From positions 1 to 64,000 of the forward strand of contig JANQRW010000054.1 of NCBI GenBank assembly GCA_028284365.1: a DNA stretch of 64,000 bases, read 5' to 3'. The position numbers were made by a program, and so were the translations under genes. This document shows positions 36,828 to 46,485 of the stretch, piece by piece. The DNA comes from Marinicella sp. Lineage in GTDB: Bacteria > Pseudomonadota > Gammaproteobacteria > Xanthomonadales > Marinicellaceae. The first letter of the stretch is position 1. Each line of letters starts with the position of its first letter. The notes beneath the pieces are model-generated. The model made no database searches. It saw only the letters and a list, made by a program, of their open reading frames with translations, and was not told the origin of the DNA.

Positions 36828-37436
36828 TCACCACTTAAAGGGTGGTTTCTTGCGCCAGTATTGAATCATTAGAAAGCCAGTGATGGCACCACCCAGATGA
36901 GCAATATGAGCGATCCCATCATTGCGGGGATTAATGCTGCTAAATAAAGCAATGCCCGCAAACAACATCACAAAATATTTAGCTTTCATTGGAATCGGTG
37001 GCAAGAGCAATTGGATGGTGTGATTCGGCCACATCATGCCATAGGCAACCAACAATCCATAAACGGCACCTGAAATGCCGATTGCTGGGGCATTGCTGAG
37101 TAGGGCATTGGCTATGCCTGATCCTATGATACAGACGATGATGAAGATGCTGTATCTTTTCTCGCCCCAGTAATGTTCGATTTGTGAACCGAACATCCAA
37201 ATGGCAAAGCCATTCAGGAATAAATGCATCAAATTACCATGTAACAGTGCATAAGTCAGAAGTTGCCAAGGGTAGAAATAATCTGAGCCGATGGGAAACA
37301 GGGCAAAATAGCGTTGAATGAAATAACCACTGTTGGGACCTCCGAGCACTTGTTGTGCAATAAACATCACCACGATTGCTATCAACACATTGCGGGTGAC
37401 AGGAGGAATGCGATTCAATGGATTATTACTTTGCAT
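36828..37436 (-). CDS. rhomboid-family intramembrane serine protease
   Basis: The 202-residue protein has six transmembrane segments. The serine sits in AIGISGAVYGLLVAYGM (GxSG) and the histidine in HIAHLGGAITGFLM, the catalytic dyad of rhomboids. The L1 loop WQLLTYALLHGNLMHLFLN is also typical. It should cleave membrane-protein substrates within the lipid bilayer. It overlaps the sixA gene by 11 bases and converges with rluB. Confidence 0.9.
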   Translation of the reverse strand: MQSNNPLNRIPPVTRNVLIAIVVMFIAQQVLGGPNSGYFIQRYFALFPIGSDYFYPWQLLTYALLHGNLMHLFLNGFAIWMFGSQIEHYWGEKRYSIFIIVCIIGSGIANALLSNAPAIGISGAVYGLLVAYGMMWPNHTIQLLLPPIPMKAKYFVMLFAGIALFSSINPRNDGIAHIAHLGGAITGFLMIQYWRKKPPFKW

Positions 37437-37896
37437 CAGGTGTGAAAAAGTCTATGAATTGAGCAGGTAATTTAAGGCCATCTTCAGCAATTTCAAGCTT
37501 GTATCGTGAAACACTTGCTGGACAAAACTGTTGTGCATGCTGTGGATTGAGGTATCTTGATAGGAACCCCATAGTCGGGTTGTGCCCCACTAATATCAAA
37601 TGATCAACTGTATGATGTTTCATGATGGCATCGCACCATTCACTCGCTCTGGCATGATAAAACGTGGTGGCATGAGACAGTATGGCATGGTTTAATTTAT
37701 TCTGTATGTGTTTGGCGGTGGTTAGGGTTCTTGTGGCATCAGAGGCGATGATTTGGGTACTGCCGTGGTTGATATTATCTTTAATGAATGTAGCACTTAA
37801 TGAGGCTTGGTAAACGCCAAATTCTGAAAGTGGTCGGCTGTGGTCATCAGTTGTACCATAATTTGATTCTGCATGTCTGACTAAGAACAGCAGCAT
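37426..37896 (-). CDS. sixA: phosphohistidine phosphatase SixA
   Basis: The 156-residue histidine-phosphatase protein starts with FLVRHAESNYG, containing the catalytic RHA(E/G) motif, and has the second active-site histidine in LILVGHNPTMG. SixA removes phosphate from phosphohistidine, for example on the nitrogen phosphotransferase system or ArcB. Length agrees with the family. It touches the upstream HD-like gene by one base and overlaps the rhomboid gene, so the three are co-transcribed. Confidence 0.87.
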   Translation of the reverse strand: MLLFLVRHAESNYGTTDDHSRPLSEFGVYQASLSATFIKDNINHGSTQIIASDATRTLTTAKHIQNKLNHAILSHATTFYHARASEWCDAIMKHHTVDHLILVGHNPTMGFLSRYLNPQHAQQFCPASVSRYKLEIAEDGLKLPAQFIDFFTPDAK

Positions 37897-38858
37897 TATT
37901 GATAAGCCAAATTATGAGCTTTGTTCAGAAATTCGGCCTTTATTTGTGTTGCGGGTAAATTTTTATCTAACTGATTGATGTGTTCAGATAAAGCCAATAA
38001 TTTCTCGGTGTTGTCTTGTTTCTTGGGTTCAAACAGCACTTTAGTGATGTTTGCATTGAATTGTTGTTGTTTGAAGAAGTATGTGTTTTGCTGCTGGCTA
38101 AAAAATTGATGAGCGGATATCTCCACTTTTTGATGTGAAATCAATTCATCATATATATCAATGGCTGACTGGGCAAATTCATCAATGGCAAGACTGACAT
38201 TAGCTGTATCGATGTCGCATCCCAGCAGTACCAGTTGCTCATCATTTTTATTGGGTAATTTGAGTTGGTTTAGTAGGTGCTTGGCTAAGTTCCCTTGAAA
38301 AAAATTTTTACTGCGTTTGCCACCGGAACCAAAAGTACTGCCTTCAATCATGGTCTTTAATAACAGCAAATGATGTTCAGTCCAAAGTGTACAGGTTCCT
38401 GTGAGATTGATTATTCTTAAAGCCTCTAAATAGCTGGCTTTTTCGTTGGCACCTACCAAAGAATCTGGATTGAGGTTGTTTCTGGGCTCATTTTGTCTGA
38501 GGTCGTGACTGGCAGCAAAGAAACTTAAAATTGCTAAGCCGTTTGGGGTTAATTTGTCACTGAATCGTTCGGCACAGTAGATGATTCTGGTAAGCAAATC
38601 ATTGATGTGGATTTCGTTGTGATAGCTTCTTGGGTGTTGGCTAAGGATGCCATTTCTCAGGGCCATTCTGGCATAAGCTATGGTCATCATCTGATTAAGT
38701 TGTTCTTGCCAGGTTTGATCCTTGAATATATCTGCTGACCAGCGTAGCCAGGGTTTGAGTTGATGGTGTTCAGCAGGTAGATGAGACAAGATCAGTTGAG
38801 CTTGTTCAAAACCATCTATTTTATTTTCTGTTTGGTCTATAGTATTGACCTCAGTCAT
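37896..38858 (-). CDS. HD/cyclic-nucleotide-phosphodiesterase-like protein
   Basis: I do not recognise this 320-residue protein as a named family. However, YHNEIHINDLLTRII followed by LSFFAASHDLRQNE resembles the metal-binding HNxxH and HD motifs of class I cyclic-nucleotide phosphodiesterases and other HD-domain phosphohydrolases. The spacing (about 40 residues) also fits. A further conserved Asp may lie in GCDIDTANV. The protein is cytoplasmic and shares its operon with SixA, another phosphatase. A phosphohydrolase activity is inferred; the substrate is unknown. Confidence 0.6.
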   Translation of the reverse strand: MTEVNTIDQTENKIDGFEQAQLILSHLPAEHHQLKPWLRWSADIFKDQTWQEQLNQMMTIAYARMALRNGILSQHPRSYHNEIHINDLLTRIIYCAERFSDKLTPNGLAILSFFAASHDLRQNEPRNNLNPDSLVGANEKASYLEALRIINLTGTCTLWTEHHLLLLKTMIEGSTFGSGGKRSKNFFQGNLAKHLLNQLKLPNKNDEQLVLLGCDIDTANVSLAIDEFAQSAIDIYDELISHQKVEISAHQFFSQQQNTYFFKQQQFNANITKVLFEPKKQDNTEKLLALSEHINQLDKNLPATQIKAEFLNKAHNLAYQ

Positions 38859-38865
38859 TTGCTAA

Positions 38866-39393
38866 TTATTGTTGGTATAAGTCCTTCAGTTTAACATAAT
38901 GACGTGCTGAATATTCTAAGGAATCCCGTTGAGATTGTGACAAATCTTTAACTTTTTCAGCTGGATTTCCTACCCACAGCTCTCCTGATTTGATGATTTT
39001 ACCCGGCGGTAAAACACTGCCAGCACCTAGCATACTGTGGTGTTCCATTTGTGCGTTATCCAAGATGGTTGAGCCCATGCCGACTAAACAATAATCACCA
39101 ATGAGACAGGCATGCAAGATGGCTCCATGACCCACTGTAACACCTTCTCCTATGACTAAAGGACCACCGTCAGGGTTTAAGTCATTGCGATGGGTTACAT
39201 GTAAAATACTGCCGTCTTGAATGTTACTGGCAGGCCCTATTCGAATGGAGTGAACGTCTCCACGAATAACCGTCATTGGCCAGACAGATGCATTTGCTCC
39301 CAACTGGACATCACCAATCACTACAGCGGCTGGATCCACATAGGCACTTTTATCAATTGTAGGGCTGGTGTTTTTAAAGGATCTGATATTCAT
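38866..39393 (-). CDS. gamma-class carbonic anhydrase-like protein
   Basis: I place the start at ATG 39393 (175 aa); a TTG at 39405 would add four residues. The protein is a left-handed beta helix of hexapeptide repeats (VVIGDVQLGANASVWPMT). The zinc-binding histidine positions are seen in HVTHRNDLNP and VGHGAILHACLIG. It belongs to the YrdA/CaiE/PaaY family, many of which bind zinc with weak or unproven carbonic anhydrase activity. It lies seven bases upstream of the HD-like gene and starts that operon. Confidence 0.88.
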   Translation of the reverse strand: MNIRSFKNTSPTIDKSAYVDPAAVVIGDVQLGANASVWPMTVIRGDVHSIRIGPASNIQDGSILHVTHRNDLNPDGGPLVIGEGVTVGHGAILHACLIGDYCLVGMGSTILDNAQMEHHSMLGAGSVLPPGKIIKSGELWVGNPAEKVKDLSQSQRDSLEYSARHYVKLKDLYQQ

Positions 39394-39450
39394 TTTTTGT
39401 GACAATTATTAAGCAATGTCATGACAACATTGCGGTTTGAAAGTTGCAAA

Positions 39451-39474
39451 AAGCCCCACCCACAGGTGAGGCTT
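39451..39474. terminator. bidirectional hairpin terminator
   Basis: AAGCCCCACC at 39451-39460 pairs with GGTGAGGCTT at 39465-39474 apart from one mismatch, with A-runs before and T-runs after. On the minus strand it ends the transcript of the lipoprotein gene at 39497. Confidence 0.8.
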
Positions 39475-39496
39475 TTGTCATCGATCTAGAGTCAGT

Positions 39497-41311
39497 CTAA
39501 TAAGTGTAACTGACATCGGTGGTAAAACCTTTGTCAGTAAATGAGACAGTCATGTCTTGAGTTTTCCAGTACAACATACTCATCGAAAGTTCTTTTTGAA
39601 TGGCCAACTCTTGCTTTATTTTTTCTGGCATATTCGGCATTTCAGCAATCGCAAAGATTTGCTCCATCAGTTCTTTATAACCATCAACATTCATGTTGGC
39701 AGAGATGAGCACGGGATCACCTTCTTGGGTGACTTTTTTATCCAAAGAACCACCGCCTTCATGTCCCAGGGAAAATCCAACGGTGTCAGCAGAAACGGCT
39801 GCATACAAATTGGCAATGTCTATGGGGATGTCTTTGCCACTGATTAAGGGTACTGTATCAGCTAAAGTAATCAAAGAGCCGTCAGTTTTGATGTCCATGC
39901 CTTGCAATTGTGGCACCATCATTTGTGCCATCCCTAACAGTGCTTGGGTTTCATCTACAGCCAAAAAGACTTGGGTCTTCAAGCTTTCAATCATGTCTTT
40001 GGGTTGTGGATTTTCAGCTTCAACAGCAGCCATATTAAGTTTCAATTCATCCAGTGAAAAACTGAAGCCTTTGAAGTTTCCAACAAATGGTGGGATGGGT
40101 TGGCTCAATTTAGCTTGCATATCAGTCAGTTGATCATTGAACTGAGTGAAATGCTCACAAGCATAAGGTTCTGCAATTGCTGCATCTACATATTTACTGG
40201 CCAGGTTTTTAGCCGCTAATAAATCAAAACTCATGCCAAATGACATTGCGGCGTTGGGGTTACCTTTAGGAACACGTCCAGCCATAGTGGCCATATCGGT
40301 AGACAGTTCAGAGTCCATTTCCCAAACGAATGATGCCTGAATGGTGTCATCGGTCATTACTTTTTGACCAGCCACCATGCGTGGTGCATTGGCAAACATT
40401 GCAGATATTTCGGATTTACACGCAGCAGAGAGCATGTTGTCATCAATTTGCATGTAATTAACCAAAGCAGAATTATGTCGTTTTGGATTGATGAAATGAT
40501 CAGCAATTTTTTGTACGTCAATCAGCAAGATGTCATCCATCACATAGTCATGAGTATTTTTAATGCCTTCGATCAAGGCTGGATTTTGTGCCAAGGTTTG
40601 TGCTGGTTTGTCAATGCCTAACAGTTGGTTAAACATTTGATCCTTAATCACCGATGGTGAGCCGCTGATTACCAAGTAATCATCATTGGTACTGATAAGG
40701 AAGGTGGCTTTGTCATTTTGTAGCTCTCTGATTTGTTGGCCGTTAACTTCTGATTTAGCAAACTTAACTTCAAACTCTTGTTCGATGTCGTTCAAAAGTA
40801 CGTTTACTTGGTTGCCATCACTGAGTTTGATGCGTAACACTGGGAACAGGTCAACCATATAGATGGCGATTTGAGTTTCACCGATTTTAATACCAAGCTT
40901 ATCGAAGGTATCATCAGTCATCCACTTATCAGCAAGTGATTTAATTTTGGCTTTAATGGTTGCATCTTCTGCATCAACCTCTTCGGTAATGACTTCCTCA
41001 CCATTCTCATCGACAGTGGTAACATAGTTTGTACTTTCTTCATTCAATGCATTCTGTAAGATCACATCGAAATATTGTACGACGCTGTTCATATTTTTCT
41101 GCATAACTTCAACATAGCGAGCAGGGTATAGATCAGGATTGAGTCCGGAAGTCATAAGTAAAGGTGTGTCAGCAGGAATGTAGTTCAAAATGTCTGCTTG
41201 AGCACTGCTATCTTTCACTGCCGGTGGTGTGGTCGTTTCGGTTTTGTCTTTGTCTTCACCGCAACCGACCAACAAAGCAGTTATGGTTATCAACAACATG
41301 AGTTTTTTCAT
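39497..41311 (-). CDS. large lipoprotein of unknown function (604 aa)
   Basis: A classic lipoprotein signal (LLITITALLVGC) is followed by an acidic, low-complexity linker and then a long folded region beginning ILNYIPADTPLLMTSGL. The body alternates alpha and beta character, is Met- and Asp-rich, and contains no catalytic motif I can name. The PADTP start is reminiscent of proteins of unknown function in which a paired domain repeats, but I cannot assign it. It is preceded by the nfeD gene three bases away and is probably co-transcribed with the stomatin pair. Confidence 0.75.
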   Translation of the reverse strand: MKKLMLLITITALLVGCGEDKDKTETTTPPAVKDSSAQADILNYIPADTPLLMTSGLNPDLYPARYVEVMQKNMNSVVQYFDVILQNALNEESTNYVTTVDENGEEVITEEVDAEDATIKAKIKSLADKWMTDDTFDKLGIKIGETQIAIYMVDLFPVLRIKLSDGNQVNVLLNDIEQEFEVKFAKSEVNGQQIRELQNDKATFLISTNDDYLVISGSPSVIKDQMFNQLLGIDKPAQTLAQNPALIEGIKNTHDYVMDDILLIDVQKIADHFINPKRHNSALVNYMQIDDNMLSAACKSEISAMFANAPRMVAGQKVMTDDTIQASFVWEMDSELSTDMATMAGRVPKGNPNAAMSFGMSFDLLAAKNLASKYVDAAIAEPYACEHFTQFNDQLTDMQAKLSQPIPPFVGNFKGFSFSLDELKLNMAAVEAENPQPKDMIESLKTQVFLAVDETQALLGMAQMMVPQLQGMDIKTDGSLITLADTVPLISGKDIPIDIANLYAAVSADTVGFSLGHEGGGSLDKKVTQEGDPVLISANMNVDGYKELMEQIFAIAEMPNMPEKIKQELAIQKELSMSMLYWKTQDMTVSFTDKGFTTDVSYTY

Positions 41312-41314
41312 GAT

Positions 41315-41770
41315 TTATTTCTCTCCAAGGATTTCTACAATTAATACGGTGCCGTCAATGTCTTTGACCCTGACGGTGGTGTCTACTGCTGCATCATCAC
41401 CTTTAACTTTCCAGGTTGAATCATCAACATTGATTTTACCCACGCCATTGATGATGGGGTGGCTGAGTTGAAAAGTACGTCCGATATACTGATGACCTCG
41501 TTTGTTCAGGTTAGGTCTGGTACTGGTCTTATCGCGTTTAAGGTCATAAAAATACCAAGCGATCACAGACAGCACCGAAACAATAGAAAAAATCACCATT
41601 TGGGCGCCCCAGGTGATACCAAAAACCCACTGGATGATCGCCACCAAAAATGCTGCAAAACTAACCCACAGCAAATAATAGGAACCAACCAGCATCTCTA
41701 TCACAAGTAAAAACACCGCAGCAGTGAGCCAATGCCAGGGTGTTAGTTCAAATAAAAAGCTCATAATCAT
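41315..41770 (-). CDS. NfeD-family membrane protein
   Basis: The 151-residue protein has three to four transmembrane segments (residues 5-70) and a C-terminal OB-fold domain ([35 protein letters not shown]). This is the short NfeD type that partners with stomatin-like SPFH proteins in membrane microdomains. The ATG at 41770 overlaps the SPFH stop codon (ATGA); an internal ATG at 41764 is possible. Confidence 0.88.
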   Translation of the reverse strand: MIMSFLFELTPWHWLTAAVFLLVIEMLVGSYYLLWVSFAAFLVAIIQWVFGITWGAQMVIFSIVSVLSVIAWYFYDLKRDKTSTRPNLNKRGHQYIGRTFQLSHPIINGVGKINVDDSTWKVKGDDAAVDTTVRVKDIDGTVLIVEILGEK

Positions 41771-42687
41771 GATTCACTCTTACCTTTCAAGTCTTTGGCC
41801 AATTCCGTGATACCTGCCAATGAGCCTAAGATATTGGTTGCTTCCATCGGTAAGATCATGGTTTTTTGATTGGTAGAAGCGGCAAATTTACCAAATTCAT
41901 CTAAATATTTTTGTGCCACAAAATAGTTGATGGCATTGACGTCACCAGCAGCAATGGCTTTGGATACCATATGTGTTGCTTTGGCTTCAGCTTCAGCTTG
42001 GCGCTCTCTGGCTTCGGCCTCTCTGAAGGCGGCTTCTTTTAAACCTTCGGCTTCCAAAATAGCAGCTTGTTTTGAACCTTCTGCTTTCAGAATTTCAGAC
42101 TGGCGCTTACCCTCGGCTTCTAATATTTCAGCACGTTTTTCTCGCTCAGCCTTCATTTGGCGGGCCATTGATGCGACTAAATCATGTGGTGGTTTAATGT
42201 CTTTGATCTCGATTCGAGTGACTTTCACACCCCATGGTGATGTGGCTTCATCCACCACGGCCAATAAACGATGGTTGATTTCATCACGTTTGGACAAGGA
42301 CTCATCTAAATCCATGGCGCCTAAAACGGTCCGAATATTAGTCATGGTTAGATTCAAAATAGCATACTCTAAACGATTAACTTCATAGGCAGCTTTAACC
42401 GAGTCGAGTATTTGATAAAACACCACACCATCCACGGTAACCACCGCATTGTCACGTGTAATGACCTCTTGGGATGGTACATTGGCAACCTGTTCCATCA
42501 TGTTTATTTTTCTGCCAATTCGTTCTACAAAAGGCACCTTTAGACCCAGTCCGGGTGGAAAGACCCTGCGAAATTCCCCAAAGCGTTCTACTGTGTATTC
42601 GAAACCTTGTGGTACGATGACAAAGACGCTTTTAAGAAATATGATGCCGAAAACACCCAATATGATATAAAAAATGGTGTCGTCCAT
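41767..42687 (-). CDS. SPFH/band-7 stomatin-like protein (QmcA type)
   Basis: The 306-residue protein has an N-terminal transmembrane anchor, an SPFH domain ([37 protein letters not shown], then [13 protein letters not shown]), and a long charged coiled coil rich in Glu-Ala (about 175-245). It forms ring assemblies in the inner membrane, often restraining FtsH or organising lipids, and works with NfeD, encoded next with overlap. The family and pairing are certain; the cellular client is not. Confidence 0.9.
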   Translation of the reverse strand: MDDTIFYIILGVFGIIFLKSVFVIVPQGFEYTVERFGEFRRVFPPGLGLKVPFVERIGRKINMMEQVANVPSQEVITRDNAVVTVDGVVFYQILDSVKAAYEVNRLEYAILNLTMTNIRTVLGAMDLDESLSKRDEINHRLLAVVDEATSPWGVKVTRIEIKDIKPPHDLVASMARQMKAEREKRAEILEAEGKRQSEILKAEGSKQAAILEAEGLKEAAFREAEARERQAEAEAKATHMVSKAIAAGDVNAINYFVAQKYLDEFGKFAASTNQKTMILPMEATNILGSLAGITELAKDLKGKSES

Positions 42688-42796
42688 ATTTTCTCCTCCA
42701 ATTGCTTAAACAATAATCATAGCATTATTATGGTGATAAATTCATGTGCCACAAGTGATATCAGATTTTTTAGGGGTATTACTGTCTCGCTTTGAA

Positions 42797-44206
42797 TTAC
42801 GAAATGCTGTTCACTAATTGTGCTTGGGTCAGTGGTTTGGCCAGTACCAAATCAAATCCCTGTTGTTGTAGTGCTTCACGTTTCTCTGCAGTTGGGTTGG
42901 CCGTCATTACAATCAACCGTTCAACTTGGGGTTTGATGATGTGATAAATTTCATTAACCTGCCCATCAGCTAAATTTAAATCTGAAATTAAAACATCGAA
43001 CTGATGGTTTTGTAGTTGATTTTTAATGGTTGTAATTGAATCAGCAGTTTTAACCTGATGGCCTGCCTGTGTTAAGTAGTAATTAAAAAGATTCAGACAA
43101 TCCCAATCATCATCAACCAGCAGTATATGTTGTGAGTTGAGGGGTTTGAAATAGTTGACAGAGAAGCGGAAATGACTGCCTTGAGTGTTACTTGAGTGCA
43201 AAATCAAGTCTGCCCCGACCTGTTCGGCTAGCATTTTAGATATGACTAAACCAATGCCATTGCCTTGGGAACGGCTTTTGTTTTCTCGACTCCAGGCAGT
43301 AAATAGTTTGCTTTGAAAGTGTTTACTCATACCACAACCAGTATCGATGGTATCAATATGTAATAAATCATCTTCAACAATGGATTTAATGGTGATGCTG
43401 CCTTGGTCGGTATACTTAATGGCATTGCTGATTAGGTTGGTAAAAATTTGACACCATTTGGTTTTGTTGGTGTTGATGACGATTTTTGGGTCAATTTGGT
43501 TAACCAATTGGAGATTTTTATTCTGGGCCTGAATTTTAAAGTCGTTGAATAAGTCATCAACCATTTCAGCCGGGTTCAACTTCATGCTGTATTGGGTGTT
43601 GTACTGTTGATCGTAATCAAGGGTTTGGGTGATGATTTGTTGTATTTTATCAATGTTTTTTTGAACCACATCAGTGGCTGTTTTTTGGTCAACAGCACCT
43701 TCGATTAACAGTTGGTTGTAGCCTTTTATCGCATTGATGGGATTGCCGATTTCATGGGATAAAGCTGAAATATAAAATGATTTGGCAGAATTGGCTTCCT
43801 TGAGTTCTTCATGGGCATCCTCAAGGGCAGCAAAAAGTGATTGTAATTTGAGTTTTTCAATGACTTCCTCATGCGCCATTTGTTGTTTGAATTGAACTTG
43901 TCTGTGCACCATGTCGATTGGTACCATAATGATATATTTTAGTTCCTTATCAAGCAGGAAGTGTACATCAAAAATTTTATCTCCATGGTTAAAGAAAGGT
44001 ATCAGGAATTCGTCATTAAGGGTCTCAGCAGCCAATAAGGGCAAGTGATTCTGTATGGGGTCTTGATCGTGTTTTAGATTGAAATTTTCAGCGGCATTTT
44101 GATTGAAGTAAATGAGTTCATTATTGTTGTTGAGAATGATCAGGCACCAATCGGATGCTTGATAATGATCATATACCTGACCAATGATTCCAGCTGGAAC
44201 TTTCAC
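42797..44206 (-). CDS. hybrid sensor histidine kinase with C-terminal receiver, GTPase-operon member
   Basis: The 469-residue protein has no membrane segment. It has a PAS-like N-terminal domain (residues about 15-110, WCLIILNNNNELIYF), a coiled linker, phosphoacceptor His at about 151 in ALSHEIGNPINAI, and an ATPase domain with NLISNAIKYTD and GNGIGLVISK. A receiver domain (355-469) follows with LLVDDDWDC, phosphoacceptor Asp in LISDLNLADG, MTAN and AKPL, all complete. Its start overlaps the small-GTPase stop codon (ATGA), so production is tied to the GTPase. I infer that it reads the state of the GTPase or membrane protein and signals onwards by phosphotransfer. Confidence 0.88.
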   Translation of the reverse strand: MKVPAGIIGQVYDHYQASDWCLIILNNNNELIYFNQNAAENFNLKHDQDPIQNHLPLLAAETLNDEFLIPFFNHGDKIFDVHFLLDKELKYIIMVPIDMVHRQVQFKQQMAHEEVIEKLKLQSLFAALEDAHEELKEANSAKSFYISALSHEIGNPINAIKGYNQLLIEGAVDQKTATDVVQKNIDKIQQIITQTLDYDQQYNTQYSMKLNPAEMVDDLFNDFKIQAQNKNLQLVNQIDPKIVINTNKTKWCQIFTNLISNAIKYTDQGSITIKSIVEDDLLHIDTIDTGCGMSKHFQSKLFTAWSRENKSRSQGNGIGLVISKMLAEQVGADLILHSSNTQGSHFRFSVNYFKPLNSQHILLVDDDWDCLNLFNYYLTQAGHQVKTADSITTIKNQLQNHQFDVLISDLNLADGQVNEIYHIIKPQVERLIVMTANPTAEKREALQQQGFDLVLAKPLTQAQLVNSIS

Positions 44207-44679
44207 GTCAGGTTATGCGCAAGTGTTTTGAATCCAGTTTCAACGTTGTCACCGGTTTTGGCGCTGGTCCAAAAATGATGTTCAGACAGGTCAGTGATTT
44301 TTGTGGTGTATTCATCTTGCCATACAATATCATCAACCAAATCTGTTTTGTTAATAAAACAAACTGCTGGTAAATCTTTTAACTCAGGGGAGTCTGCAAT
44401 GATTTGGTCAAGGGTATGGAGAGACTCGGGTTCAGTCGCATCCACCACATAAATGATGGCATGTGCGCCTCTGAGATAAGGTTTGTAATGATTTTCCTGT
44501 TCAAAACCGGCGATGTCCCAGATTACGAATTTGGTGGTTTCATCCATAATTTTTGTGGAAATTGCCACCCCTACTGTGGTTTGGTATTGTTCTGAGAAAT
44601 GGTTTTTAACGTATCGATCTACCAGTGAGGTTTTACCTACTGCAAACCGACCAATCATACATATTTTTTTTGATATCAT
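44203..44679 (-). CDS. Ras-like small GTPase
   Basis: The 158-residue protein is a complete Ras/Rab-type G domain: G1 GRFAVGKTS (residues 10-18), a switch I threonine in YQTTVGVAIS, G3 WDIAGFE (D55-G58), G4 NKTD (110-113) and G5 TSAK (138-141). Unlike translational GTPases it has no extra domains, and no lipidation motif is visible. The residue equivalent to the catalytic Gln61 of Ras (WDTAGQE) is Phe59 here, so intrinsic hydrolysis should be weak. It overlaps both neighbours by four bases: upstream the roadblock/OmpA-like membrane protein, downstream the hybrid kinase. Confidence 0.9.
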   Translation of the reverse strand: MISKKICMIGRFAVGKTSLVDRYVKNHFSEQYQTTVGVAISTKIMDETTKFVIWDIAGFEQENHYKPYLRGAHAIIYVVDATEPESLHTLDQIIADSPELKDLPAVCFINKTDLVDDIVWQDEYTTKITDLSEHHFWTSAKTGDNVETGFKTLAHNLT

Positions 44680-46478
44680 TCTATCACCTCAAACCATACC
44701 CCAATTTTAGACTTATCGATGTTTTCAGCAGTGGAACTGCATTCAACAACCTGAGTTAATATTGTGCTGTTATCTATGCCTTTTGTTAGAAGGTAAGTAT
44801 GCACCAGTTTCATCCGCTTTTGGCTGAATTCGTTGCTTTCTTCGAGGGAACCCTGACAATCACTTTGTGCTGTTAGTTTAATTGTAACATCATTCTGCAA
44901 TTGTTTGAGTTGTAAAAAGGCTTTACTGATTTTATTCAAATGTTGTGTGTGGGTTTCGTTAAGACTGTTTGGATTAATAATAGGCAATGGACTTGCATTG
45001 ATATGAGCTTTTAAAGCAGCTGGTGTTACTACTTCTACTGCTCGTGTATTCACTTTTCCAAACACTTGTAGTTTCTGTTCCAGTTCTTGTAGTGTGCTTA
45101 GGGTGGTGAAACCAGTGATAATTAGTTCATCGTCGTTTTTGTTAAGTTCTAAGGTGCTTGGGATTGAGTTATTTTTCAGGAAGGAGTCCAAAGTAAGTGA
45201 TGATTCGTATTTAACTTGATCTATAACTGCGGCAACACCTGGCTGATGTTTGAGGATATTCAATTGGTTGTTAAGGACATCTTGATCATGACTGGTTCCT
45301 TCAACTTTAACGACTTTATCTTGCACCGAAATTTGTAATTTGCCGTCATTAAGCAGGTTTTGTAAGCGTTTTTGAATGATTGAATCTTCCAATGATAGAA
45401 ACGGTGTACTTTCCAGCTTAAGGTTATTGTTGATGGTATCTATTTCTGCCAAGGGGTCTTGTAAACCTGTGGCGATAAATTGATCATTTTCGAAACGGAG
45501 TTTGGTCAACACAAAACCAGGCGTTTTATTCAGCAGCCCAATAAGTTCTTGTCGGTTTTGGTGGTGTTGATAGGATGACCAAGCCCACCATAACAGCAAT
45601 CCGCCCAAAATGATAAGCCAGGGCCAAAAGTTTATGCCCTTTTTCTCTTGTTCTTCATCAGATTGGGATTTGGTGAGCAGGAGCTTTTCTAATTCCGCAT
45701 CCAATTCAGGGCTGTTGTTCCATAAGTGTTCGGACTCCAGTTCTTGATAAAACTCAATGTGAATGTCTTCTGAAGCAGCGAGCATCCGTTCACGTAACCT
45801 TTGAGTTGGCGCACCTTTGATTATGGCGGCGATTTTCGCTTTATTACCGGGAGTAATCCATAAGATGTCATCGTCAATTTCGGCTGCTGACAACCCCTCG
45901 CCATCAGCATTGACTGAGTCTTTGACAAAATCCTGAATAGCTGTGAGCATTGCTGACATGGCATCTTTGTCTTGTAGAAGGGCTTCTCCATGGCCCGCAT
46001 ATGCAACCAATAAGCCACTGTGATTATCAATCAAGAAGACTTGTTGAACTTGATATTCAATGGTGTTGTTGAATACAATTTCAGCAAATGGTATGCCCGT
46101 TCGGAATGCTTTCCAGCGCCACTTGAGTGCTTTGAATGAAAGCCCCATTTCGACAGCACGGTTAACATCTGAAACAAACCGTCGAATGGCAGCAGTAACT
46201 GATTTTCTTATCATTGGGCCAATGATTGGTAACAATGCATCTATAAATGTTTGCTTGTTTGCTTTGATGGCCCTGACATAGGATTTTGAATCAATTTTAG
46301 AAAACTTTTTTTGGAAATTGGGGTTTTGAGCAATGGTTAAGTCGGTGGCAGGATCCAAAACTTCACTTAACTTTTTGCTCAATGCTTCCTTGTCATCCAG
46401 CAGCTTTTGTAATGCTTGAATTTGAGCAATTTCTTCACTCAGCAATAATGCCTTGAGTTTTTCGCGATCATCGCTCAT
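44676..46478 (-). CDS. membrane-spanning protein with roadblock-like cytoplasmic and OmpA-like periplasmic domains
   Basis: The 600-residue protein has no signal peptide. Residues 1-130 are charged and helical. Residues about 142-240 (QQVFLIDNHSGLLVAYAG, then DAMSAMLTAIQDFVKDSV) resemble the roadblock/LC7 fold of MglB, which regulates MglA-type GTPases. A transmembrane helix lies at about 282-302 (WPWLIILGGLLLWWAW). The periplasmic part has a BON-like segment (about 365-425) and an OmpA-like peptidoglycan-binding domain at about 510-600 (SDCQGSLEESNEFSQKRM). This architecture could link the cell wall to the small GTPase encoded next, with four bases overlap. The roadblock and BON assignments are from sequence character alone. 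Confidence 0.8.
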   Translation of the reverse strand: MSDDREKLKALLLSEEIAQIQALQKLLDDKEALSKKLSEVLDPATDLTIAQNPNFQKKFSKIDSKSYVRAIKANKQTFIDALLPIIGPMIRKSVTAAIRRFVSDVNRAVEMGLSFKALKWRWKAFRTGIPFAEIVFNNTIEYQVQQVFLIDNHSGLLVAYAGHGEALLQDKDAMSAMLTAIQDFVKDSVNADGEGLSAAEIDDDILWITPGNKAKIAAIIKGAPTQRLRERMLAASEDIHIEFYQELESEHLWNNSPELDAELEKLLLTKSQSDEEQEKKGINFWPWLIILGGLLLWWAWSSYQHHQNRQELIGLLNKTPGFVLTKLRFENDQFIATGLQDPLAEIDTINNNLKLESTPFLSLEDSIIQKRLQNLLNDGKLQISVQDKVVKVEGTSHDQDVLNNQLNILKHQPGVAAVIDQVKYESSLTLDSFLKNNSIPSTLELNKNDDELIITGFTTLSTLQELEQKLQVFGKVNTRAVEVVTPAALKAHINASPLPIINPNSLNETHTQHLNKISKAFLQLKQLQNDVTIKLTAQSDCQGSLEESNEFSQKRMKLVHTYLLTKGIDNSTILTQVVECSSTAENIDKSKIGVWFEVIE

Positions 46479-46485
46479 TATTGAT

